Origin: Anaerolineae bacterium
GTDB lineage: Bacteria; Chloroflexota; Anaerolineae; J036; Brachytrichaceae
DNA: 64,000 nt
Assembly (NCBI GenBank): GCA_947476335.1
Contig: CANJQH010000005.1
Location: 26,989 to 90,988 of the forward strand
Direction: 5' to 3'
Numbering within the stretch: the stretch's first letter is position 1; every line of letters starts with the position of its first letter. Both the position numbers and the translations under genes were made by a program. The notes under the pieces were generated by a model. The model was not told the DNA's origin. It made no database searches and saw only the letters and a program-made list of their open reading frames with translations. This document shows, piece by piece, positions 26,292-35,515 of this stretch.

Positions 26292-26385
26292 GTTTTTTTG
26301 TTACCTGCGAGATCCCGGCGAAATCATGCTCCAGCACTCCACCTGCTCAAAGAGCGGTCGGCACAGAACCAATTTCGCCGGACAA

Positions 26386-26400
26386 CCTAAACCGTTTAGG
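26386..26400. promoter_or_regulatory. Palindromic operator candidate upstream of coxB
   Basis: CCTAAAC-C-GTTTAGG is a perfect 15-bp palindrome about 95 nt upstream of the coxB start. It has the size of a dimeric repressor site. The regulator is unknown. Confidence 0.45.
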
Positions 26401-26535
26401 CGCCACCGGGCCGAATCCGGCCAGCGGCTTCCGATTTTAACCGATCGAGCCTCACGGTCGTGTGACTTTCAGCGGATGCTTCACTGGTCATTCGTCATGG
26501 CGCAACACCTCCATCACCAATGTGTGCGAATGGAT

Positions 26536-26563
26536 TTGACAAGTAGCTGCATGTCCGTATAAT
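26536..26563 (+). promoter_or_regulatory. Consensus sigma-70 promoter of the gntR-korAB operon
   Basis: TTGACA (26536-26541) and TATAAT (26558-26563) are exact consensus hexamers with a 16-nt spacer. A strong promoter would usually be paired with repression. Confidence 0.8.
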
Positions 26564-26572
26564 CTAGTTTAA

Positions 26573-26613
26573 TTCGATTCATCCGATAAATCCGAGAGAT
26601 TCGATTGATCGGA
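26573..26613 (+). promoter_or_regulatory. Candidate GntR operator: 14-bp direct repeat
   Basis: TTCGATTCATCCGA (26573-26586) and TTCGATTGATCGGA (26600-26613) match at 12 of 14 positions, 27 bp apart start to start, just downstream of the -10 box and before the gntR start. This is a position where binding of the encoded regulator would repress its own operon. Confidence 0.5.
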
Positions 26614-26639
26614 ATGTAGTGTAGTAGGAAATCGCTGAA

Positions 26640-27359
26640 ATGCGCAAGCAGCCCTCCGAATTGCTCAATTTCATCTTTGACAATGCACACGCCCTGCCCG
26701 ACGGAAAGCTTCCGTCGCTCGACGTGCTCAGTGTGCAACTCCGCATCAGCACTGGAAAGCTGCGAGAACAGCTTGAAGTGGCGCGGGTGCTTGGCATTGT
26801 CGAAGTGCGTCCGCGAACCGGTATCCGGCTCACGGAATACGCCTTTGCGCCGGCAGTGCGCTTCAGCCTGCTCTATGCGCTCTCGTTGGACCACAACCTG
26901 TTCGACAGTTTCTCCGCGCTGCGCAACCACGTGGAGTTCGCCTTCTTCCACGAAGCAGTTGCCAAACTCACAGCCGACGACTACGCGCATCTCAAGATGC
27001 TGGTGCAACGAGCCTGGGACAAACTGGAAAACGATACGGTGCGCATTCCTCATGCCGAACACCGTGATCTGCATCTGACTATCTTCAGCCGCCTGAACAA
27101 TCCATTTGTGCGCGGGCTGCTCGAGGCGTACTGGGATGCGTACGAAGCCGAAGGGTTGAGCGTCTTCAGCGATTACGACTACCTGCACGAAGTGTGGCAG
27201 TACCACGACGGAATCGTGAACGCGATCGTCATGGGCAGTCACGATGAAGCCTATCGACTGCTGGTTCAGCACACCCGGCTGATTCAGCGCATTCCCAAAT
27301 CACGGTCAATGCGTCCGCGCAATTCTGTGCGGTCCAAACTCCCCGAGGAGCTTTCATGA
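26640..27359 (+). CDS. GntR family regulator with FCD domain
   Basis: 239 residues. The N-terminal 75 residues form a winged helix (KLPSLDVLSVQLRISTGKLREQLEVARVLGIVEVRPRTGIRLTEY has the GntR spacing). The C-terminal FCD ligand domain follows, with HLKMLVQRAWDKLE and His-bearing segments HAEHRDLHLTIFSRLNNPFVRGLLEAYW and VWQYHDGIVNAI that likely bind a metal and an organic acid. It overlaps korA by four bases, so it probably senses a metabolite of that enzyme. The exact effector is not known. Confidence 0.88.
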   Translation: MRKQPSELLNFIFDNAHALPDGKLPSLDVLSVQLRISTGKLREQLEVARVLGIVEVRPRTGIRLTEYAFAPAVRFSLLYALSLDHNLFDSFSALRNHVEFAFFHEAVAKLTADDYAHLKMLVQRAWDKLENDTVRIPHAEHRDLHLTIFSRLNNPFVRGLLEAYWDAYEAEGLSVFSDYDYLHEVWQYHDGIVNAIVMGSHDEAYRLLVQHTRLIQRIPKSRSMRPRNSVRSKLPEELS

Positions 27360-29188
27360 TTTCGAATTCAGTTACAACCGCAGACACACAACTCACAGCA
27401 GCACAGCGTCCGTCCGTCGTTAACGATTTTTCGATCACGGCAGCGACGAAAAATGGCTCCGGCAGCCAGACGGCAAACCTGGCGCTGCTGCGCTCGCTAT
27501 TCAAAATGGGCATTCCCGTCAGCGGCAAGAACATGTTCCCATCGAACATTCAAGGCCGCCCGACCTGGTATACCATCCGCACCAGCGGGGATGGTTTTAT
27601 CGCCCGGCGCGACGTCTCTGAAATCATGGTGGCGCTGAATCCTGACACCGCACTTGAAGATCATGAGAAGACGGCGCCCGGCGGCGCTTTCTTCTACGAA
27701 GAAACGATCAAGATGCCGCTGCAGCGCGACGACATCAGCTATTACCCGATTCCGGCCAAACGCATCGCCAGCGAGCTCGAAAAGGACCCCAAGCTCAAAA
27801 CGTATTCGGCCAACATGGTCTACGTCGGCGTGCTGATGTGGTCGCTCGGCATTGAAGAGCGCGAGATGGAAGCGGCGCTGATGCACCATTTCAAGGGCAA
27901 GCAGAAGCCGGTCGATTCGAATATGAAGGTGGTGCGCACTTCGATCGAATGGGCGCAGGCCAACCTCACCAAAACCGACCCATTCCGCGTCGAGCGCATC
28001 GACAAGACCAAAGGTCTGATCATGATCGACGGCAACACTGCCGGCGCACTGGGCTCAATCTACGGCGGTGTCAGTTTTGTCGCTTGGTATCCGATCACCC
28101 CGGCCACCAGCGTCGCCGACGGCCTGACGGATTACCTGCCGCGCCTGCGCATCGATCCTGAAACCAAGGCGCCGACCTATGCGGTGGTCCAGACGGAAGA
28201 CGAACTCGCCGCACTGGGTATGGTGCTTGGCGCAGGCTGGGCGGGCGCACGTGCGATGACCAGCACGTCGGGCCCGGGCATCTCGCTGATGGCCGAGTTC
28301 TCCGGCCTCGGCTATTTCGCCGAACTGCCGGCGGTGATCTGGGATGTGCAGCGCATGGGCCCGGCCACCGGCCTGCCCACACGCGTCTCACAGGGCGACA
28401 TTATCAAAGCCTACTGGCTCGGCCACGGCGACACCAAGCACGTTGTGCTGCTTCCCGGTGATCCCTTCGAGTGCTTCGAAATGGGCTGGCGTGCGCTCGA
28501 CCTCGCCGAGCGCCTGCAGACGCCAGTTTTCGTACTGAGCGACCTCGACATAGGTATGAACCAGTGGATGTGCAAGCCGTTCGAATATCCGACCGAGGCG
28601 ATGGACCGCGGCAAGGTGCTGACCGCCGAGCAGCTCACCGAACTCAAGGGCTTCGCGCGCTACAAGGACATCGACGGAGACGGCATCGGCTGGCGCACAC
28701 TGCCGGGCACGAACCATCCGCTCGCGGCGTACTTTACGCGCGGCTCCGGCCACAACGAACGTGCGCAGCTGTCTGAGCGCAGCGAAGACTGGGAAGCGAA
28801 CATGGAGCGCCTCACGCGCAAATTTGAAACGGCGCGCTCGCTGGTGCCTGCGCCGGTAATCGACAGCGTCGAGGGCGCCGAAATCGGTTTCATCGGCTTC
28901 GGCAGCACCACGCCGGCGATCGACGAAGCCCGCACACTGCTTGCGCACAAGGGCATCAAGACCAGCTTCCTGCGCGTGCGCGCACTGCCGCTGCATCAAC
29001 AGGTGCACGACTTCATCGCCGCACACAAAAAGATTCACGTCGTGGAAATGAACACGGATTCACAGCTGGCGTCACTGCTCGCGCTGCACGTACCCGAATT
29101 CGCCACACGACTCGTGCGCACCAACAACAACAGCGGCCTGCCCATCTCGGCGGCGTGGCTGATCAAGCGCATCGAAGGCGCGAAGTAG
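27356..29188 (+). CDS. korA: 2-oxoacid:ferredoxin oxidoreductase alpha subunit (gamma-alpha fusion)
   Basis: 610 residues. Residues 25-200 are the gamma domain (GSGSQTANLALLRSLFKMGIPVSGKNMFPS), followed by the alpha pyrimidine-binding domain (DGNTAGALGSIYGGVSFVAWYPITPATSVADGL, TSGPGISLMAEFSGLGYFAELPAV) and a C-terminal transketolase-like domain (IGFIGFGSTTPAIDEA). Together with KorB it decarboxylates 2-oxoglutarate (most likely) to succinyl-CoA, reducing ferredoxin. The fused subunit matches two-subunit KorAB enzymes that function in aerobic TCA cycles. Start codon overlaps gntR. Confidence 0.93.
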   Translation: MISNSVTTADTQLTAAQRPSVVNDFSITAATKNGSGSQTANLALLRSLFKMGIPVSGKNMFPSNIQGRPTWYTIRTSGDGFIARRDVSEIMVALNPDTALEDHEKTAPGGAFFYEETIKMPLQRDDISYYPIPAKRIASELEKDPKLKTYSANMVYVGVLMWSLGIEEREMEAALMHHFKGKQKPVDSNMKVVRTSIEWAQANLTKTDPFRVERIDKTKGLIMIDGNTAGALGSIYGGVSFVAWYPITPATSVADGLTDYLPRLRIDPETKAPTYAVVQTEDELAALGMVLGAGWAGARAMTSTSGPGISLMAEFSGLGYFAELPAVIWDVQRMGPATGLPTRVSQGDIIKAYWLGHGDTKHVVLLPGDPFECFEMGWRALDLAERLQTPVFVLSDLDIGMNQWMCKPFEYPTEAMDRGKVLTAEQLTELKGFARYKDIDGDGIGWRTLPGTNHPLAAYFTRGSGHNERAQLSERSEDWEANMERLTRKFETARSLVPAPVIDSVEGAEIGFIGFGSTTPAIDEARTLLAHKGIKTSFLRVRALPLHQQVHDFIAAHKKIHVVEMNTDSQLASLLALHVPEFATRLVRTNNNSGLPISAAWLIKRIEGAK

Positions 29189-29362
29189 GTAGAAACGCGA
29201 CTTGCTGCTTGCCACGTTTCATCCGTTTTGAACTCTGAATCGCGTTCTCCCATCCCGCGCCCCTCCGAAGAAAGGGCGAAAGAAAAGAAGGGAAAAAGGA
29301 TGCGATTCAGAGGGTGAAATTGACAAAACAGCACAAGCAGTAAGTCTGATGGAGAACAAAAC

Positions 29363-30466
29363 ATGACACAGACCATCAACAGTGGCCAAAGCGTTAAGCC
29401 GGCCAGCGTCGCACAGAACATGCCGCTATCCGGCCTGGCCAAAAAAGCCAACGTCAACATCATCGGCCTCGAAAAGGCCGACTACAAGGGTGCAGACAGC
29501 ACACTGTGCAGCGGCTGCGGCCACGACTCAATCTCGGCCCAGATCATCACCGCCTGCTACGAACTCGGTATACAGCCTGAATCGCTGATCAAGTTCAGCG
29601 GCATCGGCTGCTCGTCGAAATCGCCGGCGTACTTCATGAGCCGCTCCTTCGGCTTCAACTCGCTGCATGGCCGCATGCCGTCCGTCGCTCAGGGTGCGCT
29701 GCTGGCGAACCACTCGCTGCAGGGCCTCGGCGTCAGCGGCGACGGCGACACCGGTTCAATCGGTATCGGTCAGTTCCTCCACTTGGTGCGCCGCAACCTG
29801 CGCATGGTGTACATCATCGAGAACAACGGTGTCTATGGCCTGACCAAAGGACAGTTCAGCGCCACTTCAGACATCGGACAGGAGCTCAAGCACGCCGGCA
29901 AGAACGAGCTGCCTCCGATCGACCTGTGCGCCGAAGCCATCATCAGCGGCTGCGGCTTCGTCGCACGCTCTTTCGCCGGCGACCCGAAGCAGGTCGTACC
30001 GCTCATCAAAGCAGCGCTGCGCCACCGCGGCACCGCCGTTCTCGACATCATCAGCCCGTGCGTGACGTTCAACAACAAAGACGACAGCACCAAGAGCTAC
30101 ACCTGGGGCCGCGAACACGACGAGCGCATCAACGACATCCAGTTCGTGCCGAACGCCAACGAGATTCAGGTTGAATACAACGCCGGTGAAGCCAAGGAAG
30201 TCGAACTGCACGACGGCTCGAAGATCGTGTTGCACAAGGTCGACGAAACCATGCACGATCCGACCGACAAACACGCCGCCATGCGCTTGCTCACCGACGC
30301 GCACGACAAGCAGGAATTCGTCACCGGCCTGCTCTACATCGATCCGAATCGCGAAAACCTCGCCGAAGTGCACGATCTCGGCGAAACGCCCATCGCGCAC
30401 ATCCCCAATAGCAAGCTGCGCCCAAGCCCGGAAAGCCTGCTGAAGCTGATCGCAGGCATGTTCTAA
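29363..30466 (+). CDS. korB: 2-oxoacid:ferredoxin oxidoreductase beta subunit
   Basis: 367 residues after a 174-nt gap from korA; GGAG lies upstream of ATG 29363. The TPP-binding motif GDGDTGSIGIGQFLHLVRRN continues to VYIIENNGVYGLTKGQ, and LCSGCGHDSI gives the first Cys pair of the [4Fe-4S] site. A third Cys is in GIGCSSKSP. The beta subunit binds thiamine pyrophosphate and passes electrons to ferredoxin. No separate ferredoxin-like delta subunit is encoded nearby. Substrate choice between 2-oxoglutarate and other oxoacids is inferred. Confidence 0.93.
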   Translation: MTQTINSGQSVKPASVAQNMPLSGLAKKANVNIIGLEKADYKGADSTLCSGCGHDSISAQIITACYELGIQPESLIKFSGIGCSSKSPAYFMSRSFGFNSLHGRMPSVAQGALLANHSLQGLGVSGDGDTGSIGIGQFLHLVRRNLRMVYIIENNGVYGLTKGQFSATSDIGQELKHAGKNELPPIDLCAEAIISGCGFVARSFAGDPKQVVPLIKAALRHRGTAVLDIISPCVTFNNKDDSTKSYTWGREHDERINDIQFVPNANEIQVEYNAGEAKEVELHDGSKIVLHKVDETMHDPTDKHAAMRLLTDAHDKQEFVTGLLYIDPNRENLAEVHDLGETPIAHIPNSKLRPSPESLLKLIAGMF

Positions 30467-30473
30467 GCGAGGA

Positions 30474-30592
30474 TAGTGGCCAGTGATAGTGGTTGGTGAT
30501 AGTGGATGGTGATAGTGATAGCAGATAGATTGTTAATCAGCACTCCGCTATCACTATCTACTAACACTATCTACTAACACTATCTACCAGCT
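30474..30592. repeat. Family E repeat, GATAGTG-type inverted array, copy 1
   Basis: Degenerate direct repeats of GATAGTG on the left (GTGATAGTGGTTGGTGATAG) face their complements CTATCACTATC on the right, forming an imperfect long hairpin between korB and tyrS. Copies with the same design lie at 31855, 44698 and 48359. Confidence 0.75.
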
Positions 30593-30618
30593 CTAACCAT
30601 CCCGCACGATCACTCGAA

Positions 30619-31845
30619 ATGACCCTCGATCCCACATCGCTCTCCCTCGACGAACAAGTTGCACTGCTCATGCAGGGCACAGATTTCGGCGATGAAACGC
30701 TTGCCCGCACAATGGCGCGCGAACTGCGCACGCGTCTCGAAAAAAGCCGGGAGACCGGCAAGCCGCTGAAGATTTACACCGGCTACGACCCGCGCACATC
30801 CGACCTGCATCTCGGTCATACGATCACCATGCGCAAGCTGCGCCAGTTCCAGGAGCTGGGACATGAAGTCGTCTTCCTGATCGGCAACTACACCAGCCTG
30901 CTCGGTGATCCATCCGACAAGAATAAGGCGCGCGAGCTGCTGACAGCCGACGATGTCGCGCGCAATGGGCGCACGTACGCCGAACAGGCGTTCAAAATTC
31001 TCGACCCACAGAAAACCCTCGTGCGTTACAACGCCGAGTGGCTCAGCACGTTGTCCTTTCTCGATGTCATTAAACTGGCGCAGAATTTCACGATTCAGCA
31101 ATTCATGACGCGCGAAAACTTCGCGCTGCGTCTCGAAAAAGGCGAGCCAATTTACCTGCACGAGACGTTCTACGCGCTCATGCAGGGCTATGACGCCGTC
31201 GCGCTGGAATGCGATGTACAGGTTGGCGGCAGCGACCAGCTGTTCAATATTCTGACGGCCGGCCGCAAGCTGCAGGAAGCGTACGAACAGCGCCCACAAA
31301 TCGGCTTATTCGTAAAAATTCTGCCCGGCACCGACGGCGTCGTGAAAATGTCGAAGTCGCTCGGCAATCACATCCCGATTCTGGCCTCACCCGAGGACAT
31401 GTACGGCAAGGTGATGAGCGTGCCTGATTCGGCAATTCAGGTCTACTTCGAACTCGCCACACGCTACACTCCCACCCAAGTCGAAGCAGCAAAAGCCAAG
31501 CTTGCGAGCGGCGTCAACCCGCGCGACGTAAAAATGGAGTTGGCGCGCGAGATCGTCTCGATTTTCCACGGCGACGCAGCTGCCACAGCTGGCGAGCAAC
31601 ACTTCATCAACCTGTTTCAGAAGGGCGACGTGCCCGACGAAATGCCAGAGATCGCACTCGGCGATGCGCGCAATATCGTCGACGTCATCGTGCAGGCCAG
31701 CTTCACCAAAAGCAAGGGCGACGCCAAACGCCTGATCGAAGGCGGCGGCGTCAGCATCGACGGCGAACGCATCACCGACTGGAAAGTAGAGGCTCATCCC
31801 GGTGTGCTGAAAGCCGGCAAACGCAATTTCGCGCGGCTGGTGTGA
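30619..31845 (+). CDS. tyrS: Tyrosyl-tRNA synthetase
   Basis: 408 residues, class I synthetase of the second (TyrZ-like) type. The HIGH-like motif is DLHLGH in GYDPRTSDLHLGHTITMRK, and the KMSKS motif is intact in VVKMSKSLGNH. Tyrosine and tRNA contacts are in FYALMQGYDAVALECDVQVGGSDQLFN. The last 60 residues form an S4 RNA-binding domain (AKRLIEGGGVSIDGERI). It is flanked by family E repeats on both sides. It charges tRNA-Tyr and so sets the signal for the tyrosine attenuator near 2686. No T-box or attenuator is visible upstream of it. Confidence 0.96.
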   Translation: MTLDPTSLSLDEQVALLMQGTDFGDETLARTMARELRTRLEKSRETGKPLKIYTGYDPRTSDLHLGHTITMRKLRQFQELGHEVVFLIGNYTSLLGDPSDKNKARELLTADDVARNGRTYAEQAFKILDPQKTLVRYNAEWLSTLSFLDVIKLAQNFTIQQFMTRENFALRLEKGEPIYLHETFYALMQGYDAVALECDVQVGGSDQLFNILTAGRKLQEAYEQRPQIGLFVKILPGTDGVVKMSKSLGNHIPILASPEDMYGKVMSVPDSAIQVYFELATRYTPTQVEAAKAKLASGVNPRDVKMELAREIVSIFHGDAAATAGEQHFINLFQKGDVPDEMPEIALGDARNIVDVIVQASFTKSKGDAKRLIEGGGVSIDGERITDWKVEAHPGVLKAGKRNFARLV

Positions 31846-31854
31846 GGAGAAGCA

Positions 31855-31921
31855 GATAGTGATAGCAGATAGTGATAGTGATCGACTGTGCTCTGCAATT
31901 CACGATCACTATCCACCATCT
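31855..31921. repeat. Family E repeat, copy 2
   Basis: GCAGATAGTGATAGCAGATA with its inverted counterpart GATCACTATCCACCATC forms a short hairpin between convergent tyrS and the aminotransferase gene. It may serve as a terminator. Confidence 0.65.
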
Positions 31922-31937
31922 TCTCTCCACTCTCTCT

Positions 31938-33275
31938 TCACGCCACCACGAATTCGTCCGAGATCTCGAGGGCTCTGTCGATGATCTCCAGACCGAAATC
32001 GAGTTCTTCTTTCGTCACACACAGCGGCGGATTGGCGAAGAAACTGTTCCAGCGCACAAACGTGAACAGGCCGTTGTCATTGAAGAATTTCTTGATGAGG
32101 TTCATCACCTCCATGTCCTTGCCCGAAGCGTTGTAAGGCGCCATCGGCTCCTTCGTCTCGCGGTTTTTCACGAGTTCAAAGATCGAGAACAGACCGATGT
32201 GTCGCACATCGCCGACAGATGGATGATTTGCCTTCATATCGTCCATGCGCTGCGCCAGATATGCGCCCATCGTCGCCGCATTCTCAACAAGCTTGTCGTC
32301 GATCAGGACATTAACTGCCGCGACCGCTGCTGCGCAACTCACTGCATGGCCGCCGTACGTCAATCCAGCCCACAGCACGTGGTTGTCGAAATATTTGCCG
32401 ATCTCTTCACTGACGATGCAGTTGCCGAGCGGCAGGTAGCTGCTGGTGAGGCCCTTCGCCATCGTCATGATGTCCGGCACGATGTCGTAATGTTCGCACG
32501 CAAACATCTTGCCAGTGCGTCCAAAGCCGCACATCACTTCATCAAGGATCAGAAAAATACCGTACTTGTCGCACAACTGGCGCAGGCCCTGATAGTACGA
32601 CTTCGTCGGAATGATGATGCCGTTCGTGCCGGTGATCGTCTCGGCGATGATTGCAGCGATGTTGCCCGGACCTTCAAACTTGATGATGTCCTCAGTCTGA
32701 TTCAGGCACTCCGTCATGAATGCCTCTTCACTGATGGGCAGCCGGCTGCGGTAATAGAAGGGATCAGGAATCCGGTGCACCCCGGGAATCCCCGGCTCAG
32801 CTGCCCAGCGACGCGGATCGCCCGTCAGCGTCATCGAAGCCGCAGTACCACCGTGATAACCACGATAGCGCGCGAGAATCTTGTGCTTGCCACTCACCAT
32901 GCGCGCAATCTTGATCGCGTTCTCCACCGCTTCGGAACCACCGAGTGTGAAGAAGCTCTTCTTCAGATTGCCGGGCGTAATTTTTGCCAGCATCTCACCA
33001 AGCACCGCCCGCGGCTCCGTCGTCGCATACGGATTGATGTACGCGATTTTATCGAGCTGGTCAATAATGGCCTGCTTGACACGTTTGTTGCCGTGGCCAA
33101 TATTCACGCTCATCAACTGTGAGTTGAAGTCGATGAATTTTTTGTTGTCGGCCGTCCAAAAATAAACACCCTCTGCACGGTCTGCTGTGAGCGGCGAATA
33201 GCCACCCTGCATGCTCCACTCAAACAAGGTGTATTCCCTGCTCTTCTCGATGATTTCTTTTTCCGTGAGTGCCAT
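31938..33275 (-). CDS. Class III aminotransferase (omega-amino acid:pyruvate type)
   Basis: 445 residues from ATG 33275 (MALTEKEIIEKS); the open frame upstream is noise. PLP enzyme of the acetylornithine/beta-alanine/taurine transaminase group. Visible parts are HGNKRVKQAIIDQLDKIAY, GGSEAVENAIKIAR, RYRGYHGGTAASMTLTGDPRRW, FLILDEVMCGFGRTG (PLP-binding Asp) and TMAKGLTSSYLPLG with the Schiff-base Lys. The early WTADNKKFIDFNSQLMSVNIGH and the overall pattern are closest to taurine- or beta-alanine-pyruvate transaminases, but the substrate is not determined. Confidence 0.88.
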   Translation of the reverse strand: MALTEKEIIEKSREYTLFEWSMQGGYSPLTADRAEGVYFWTADNKKFIDFNSQLMSVNIGHGNKRVKQAIIDQLDKIAYINPYATTEPRAVLGEMLAKITPGNLKKSFFTLGGSEAVENAIKIARMVSGKHKILARYRGYHGGTAASMTLTGDPRRWAAEPGIPGVHRIPDPFYYRSRLPISEEAFMTECLNQTEDIIKFEGPGNIAAIIAETITGTNGIIIPTKSYYQGLRQLCDKYGIFLILDEVMCGFGRTGKMFACEHYDIVPDIMTMAKGLTSSYLPLGNCIVSEEIGKYFDNHVLWAGLTYGGHAVSCAAAVAAVNVLIDDKLVENAATMGAYLAQRMDDMKANHPSVGDVRHIGLFSIFELVKNRETKEPMAPYNASGKDMEVMNLIKKFFNDNGLFTFVRWNSFFANPPLCVTKEELDFGLEIIDRALEISDEFVVA

Positions 33276-33358
33276 GCGACGGAGTCTACTCCGAAATATC
33301 AGAGGAGAAAAACTGGGGCATCCGCCGTTGAAAGCGCGCAGCACAAATCTCAATTGCC

Positions 33359-33419
33359 GTAACAACTCATGCCTGGATCAGTGTTTCGCGTTGGAAAACC
33401 GGATGGCCCAATTCGTTAC
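33359..33419. mobile_element. Family A MITE-like element, internally deleted copy
   Basis: GTAACAACTCATGCCTGGATC joins directly to TTTCGCGTTGGAAAACCGGATGG and ends with ATTCGTTAC. The central stem is missing, leaving 61 bp. The right terminal GTTAC contains the TAA stop codon of the DUF4230 gene (33416-33418). Confidence 0.7.
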
Positions 33420-34135
33420 TCATTGCCGATAAACCGCACTTCTCGATATCCCGCCAGCAGCAGCATGTGCTCGATGATCATGCGGCCGTTGCGATCAGCA
33501 TCCTCAAGAATGCCGCTCTCCACAGCCGTCGCGCGAATCGCCTGCACCGCCTTCTCACGCGCCTGCGATTCAAGATCCTTCGACTGCGGCAGCAACACCA
33601 GATTCGTGCGATCGAACACGCGCGTCGTGCAGCGGCTCGTTTCGTCGTCGATGAGATACACGTCCTGAATTTCGGCACGAGGCAGGCGCACCGTTACTCT
33701 TTCGCCGTCGACAATCACATCCTCAGCGCGCAAGTTCGACAAATCGATGCCCGCACGCACACGGCCGCACGCGATCAGCACCAGGCGCTCATAAACAATG
33801 CTGCCGACCCGTGCTTTTTCTGCCTCAACCACCGTCGACATCAACGTCTGCGCAGTAACCAAGTCCGCAGCCGCACGCACCTGCAACATCGCAGGCGGAC
33901 GCACAATCATCGTCGGCGTGCTCTGTGGCAGCACCGTCGCCAGCATACCGCCCGGCTTCACGTTCTCAAACACATCGCTCACCGCGCGCCCCATGCTGAA
34001 CACGATCGCCACCACCAGCAGCGCCGCCGCCGCGATCACCCCGGCGAAAACCAGCAGCGCCATCACGCAGCCGCTGCGCGGTGGACGCGAACCCGATTGC
34101 GCAGATTCAGGAGAAGTCTGAACACCTGTGTGCAT
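33416..34135 (-). CDS. DUF4230 membrane-anchored protein
   Basis: 239 residues. A proline/serine-rich start is followed by one transmembrane helix (VMALLVFAGVIAAAALLVVAIVF) and a DUF4230-like soluble domain of about 170 residues (LIACGRVRAGIDLSNLRAEDVIVDGERVTVRLPRAEI, LLPQSKDLESQAREKAVQAIRA). Biochemical function is unknown. The stop codon is inside a family A element end, so the native C-terminus may have been altered by the insertion. Confidence 0.75.
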   Translation of the reverse strand: MHTGVQTSPESAQSGSRPPRSGCVMALLVFAGVIAAAALLVVAIVFSMGRAVSDVFENVKPGGMLATVLPQSTPTMIVRPPAMLQVRAAADLVTAQTLMSTVVEAEKARVGSIVYERLVLIACGRVRAGIDLSNLRAEDVIVDGERVTVRLPRAEIQDVYLIDDETSRCTTRVFDRTNLVLLPQSKDLESQAREKAVQAIRATAVESGILEDADRNGRMIIEHMLLLAGYREVRFIGNE

Positions 34136-34227
34136 ACCAACAAAGCAGAAAGCGCACGTTCAACGGTACTACGTTCAGCCAGGGCCCATCTCGATGAGAC
34201 AAACCCTGACCAGATCATCACTTCCAC

Positions 34228-34518
34228 TCAGTATTCGTTCGACGGCGGTGGTTCTTCCATCGGAATTCCCAGCGCGCGCACATGGTCTTCGAGCTTCTTC
34301 GTGCTCGGCTCAACCAGCACCGACCCGTCTGGGAACAGCAGCGTCGGAATACTGCGGAAGCCGTTGTTGACCGACTTCACATATTCTTCAGCATCCTTGC
34401 TCTTATCGACGTCGACCCACTCATACGTGATCTTATGCTTGTCCATCCACGAACGTGCACGGCGGGTATCGCCACACCACATGGCACCGTAGAATTTCAC
34501 TGTTATCTGTTCAGACAT
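34228..34518 (-). CDS. Mycoredoxin/NrdH-like glutaredoxin
   Basis: 96 residues with a thioredoxin fold. The active site is WCGDTRRARSWMDKH: the second cysteine of CxxC is Thr (CGDT), a monothiol-like centre, with the cis-Pro segment SIPTLLFPDGSVLVEPS. Relatives in high-GC bacteria are mycoredoxins with CGYC or CGDT sites. A monothiol site suggests reduction of mixed disulfides or sulfur transfer, not ribonucleotide reductase. It is adjacent to the VWA/chelatase-like pair. Confidence 0.87.
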   Translation of the reverse strand: MSEQITVKFYGAMWCGDTRRARSWMDKHKITYEWVDVDKSKDAEEYVKSVNNGFRSIPTLLFPDGSVLVEPSTKKLEDHVRALGIPMEEPPPSNEY

Positions 34519-34541
34519 CTCATTGCTCCTTTAGCTTCTTC

Positions 34542-35477
34542 TTACTTGAGCTCTTTTTTCACTGCTTCATACAACGCTTCTGCATGCAGCTCGCGCAGCG
34601 AGAGACAGCGTGCTTCCATCTGCTCCGCCAGCTTGCGCGCCAGCCCCTGATCAAACGCCGCATGTTCCATGTTGATCACCACCGATCGAATATGCTCATC
34701 GCGAAACTGATTCGCAATGCGATGCGCCTCGATCTGCGGCGGCAGGTTGCCCATGCTCACGTTGCCGGCGCCATCCGTCAGCAGGATAAACAGTGGCATC
34801 ACCTCCGGGTGAATGCGCTTCTCGCGCTGAATGACGTGGTGTGAAAGCGTCAGCCCGGCGCTCAGCGGTGTCTTTCCACCAACGGGAATATCGCGCAGCG
34901 CGCGCTGTGCAAGATCGACCGACGACGTCGGCGGCAGCACCAGCGTCGCCGTCGCCTTCTGAAAAACGACAAGGCCGACGCGGTCGCGCCGCTGATACGC
35001 ATCCGTCAACAGTGACATGATCGCGCCTTTCGTCGCCATCATGCGCTCGGCCACGGCCATGCTCCACGATGCGTCCACAGCGAACATGATCAGGTTCGCC
35101 GCACGACGCACGCGCAGCTTTTTGCGCAGGTCCGGCTTGCGCACCAAGAAAGCCATCGGCTTCTCTTCGGCTGGCACCTCACCTCTCTGCACCGCATCCT
35201 CGACCTCAGCGCGACGCCGCTTCTGGTGCACCGCTGCAGCACGCAACGTGGCGTCGAACGCCAAGTCCTCAGGCCGGCCGCGCATCGGCAGCGCCTTAAT
35301 GTAACGACCGCGCTTACGCTCGGTCTTCGTCGTGCTGCGCTTACCCGCGCTGGATCGCGTCATCTTGTCCAGCGGCGTATTTAGCTTGCGTGTGTTGAAT
35401 TCCTGACCAATTTTGGTCTGCTGACCACCTTTGAAGTCCTGCGCGCTCTGCGGGGCCGCCGGGGCTGACTGCGGCAT
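34542..35477 (-). CDS. VWA-domain protein, BchD/ChlD C-terminal-like
   Basis: 311 residues from ATG 35477, 38 nt after the AAA gene stop. The first 110 residues are basic and low-complexity (KRSTTKTERKRGRYIK). A von Willebrand A domain follows with MIDAS motif FAVDASWSM and GGKTPLSAGLTLSHHV, LLTDGAGN. This is the C-terminal half of a BchD/ChlD magnesium chelatase subunit without its own AAA domain. Paired with the AAA protein it may act as a metal-insertion or assembly machine. Confidence 0.8.
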   Translation of the reverse strand: MPQSAPAAPQSAQDFKGGQQTKIGQEFNTRKLNTPLDKMTRSSAGKRSTTKTERKRGRYIKALPMRGRPEDLAFDATLRAAAVHQKRRRAEVEDAVQRGEVPAEEKPMAFLVRKPDLRKKLRVRRAANLIMFAVDASWSMAVAERMMATKGAIMSLLTDAYQRRDRVGLVVFQKATATLVLPPTSSVDLAQRALRDIPVGGKTPLSAGLTLSHHVIQREKRIHPEVMPLFILLTDGAGNVSMGNLPPQIEAHRIANQFRDEHIRSVVINMEHAAFDQGLARKLAEQMEARCLSLRELHAEALYEAVKKELK

Positions 35478-35515
35478 GGCGTCCGCAGGACTTTGCGAAT
35501 TCTCCGAATTTTCGT

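Larger units (their letters stand above)
26292..26639. other. Divergent regulatory region between coxB and the GntR-kor operon
   Basis: This 348-bp gap separates two divergent operons. It contains the inverted pair CCGGCGAAAT (26315-26324) / ATTTCGCCGG (26372-26381), the perfect 15-bp palindrome CCTAAACCGTTTAGG (26386-26400), and the rightward promoter at 26536. No gene is convincing. Confidence 0.6.

Noticed and set aside
30474..31925. GATAGTG repeats as a CRISPR array
   Set aside because: Units are short, degenerate and contiguous, with no unique spacers of constant length and no cas genes.
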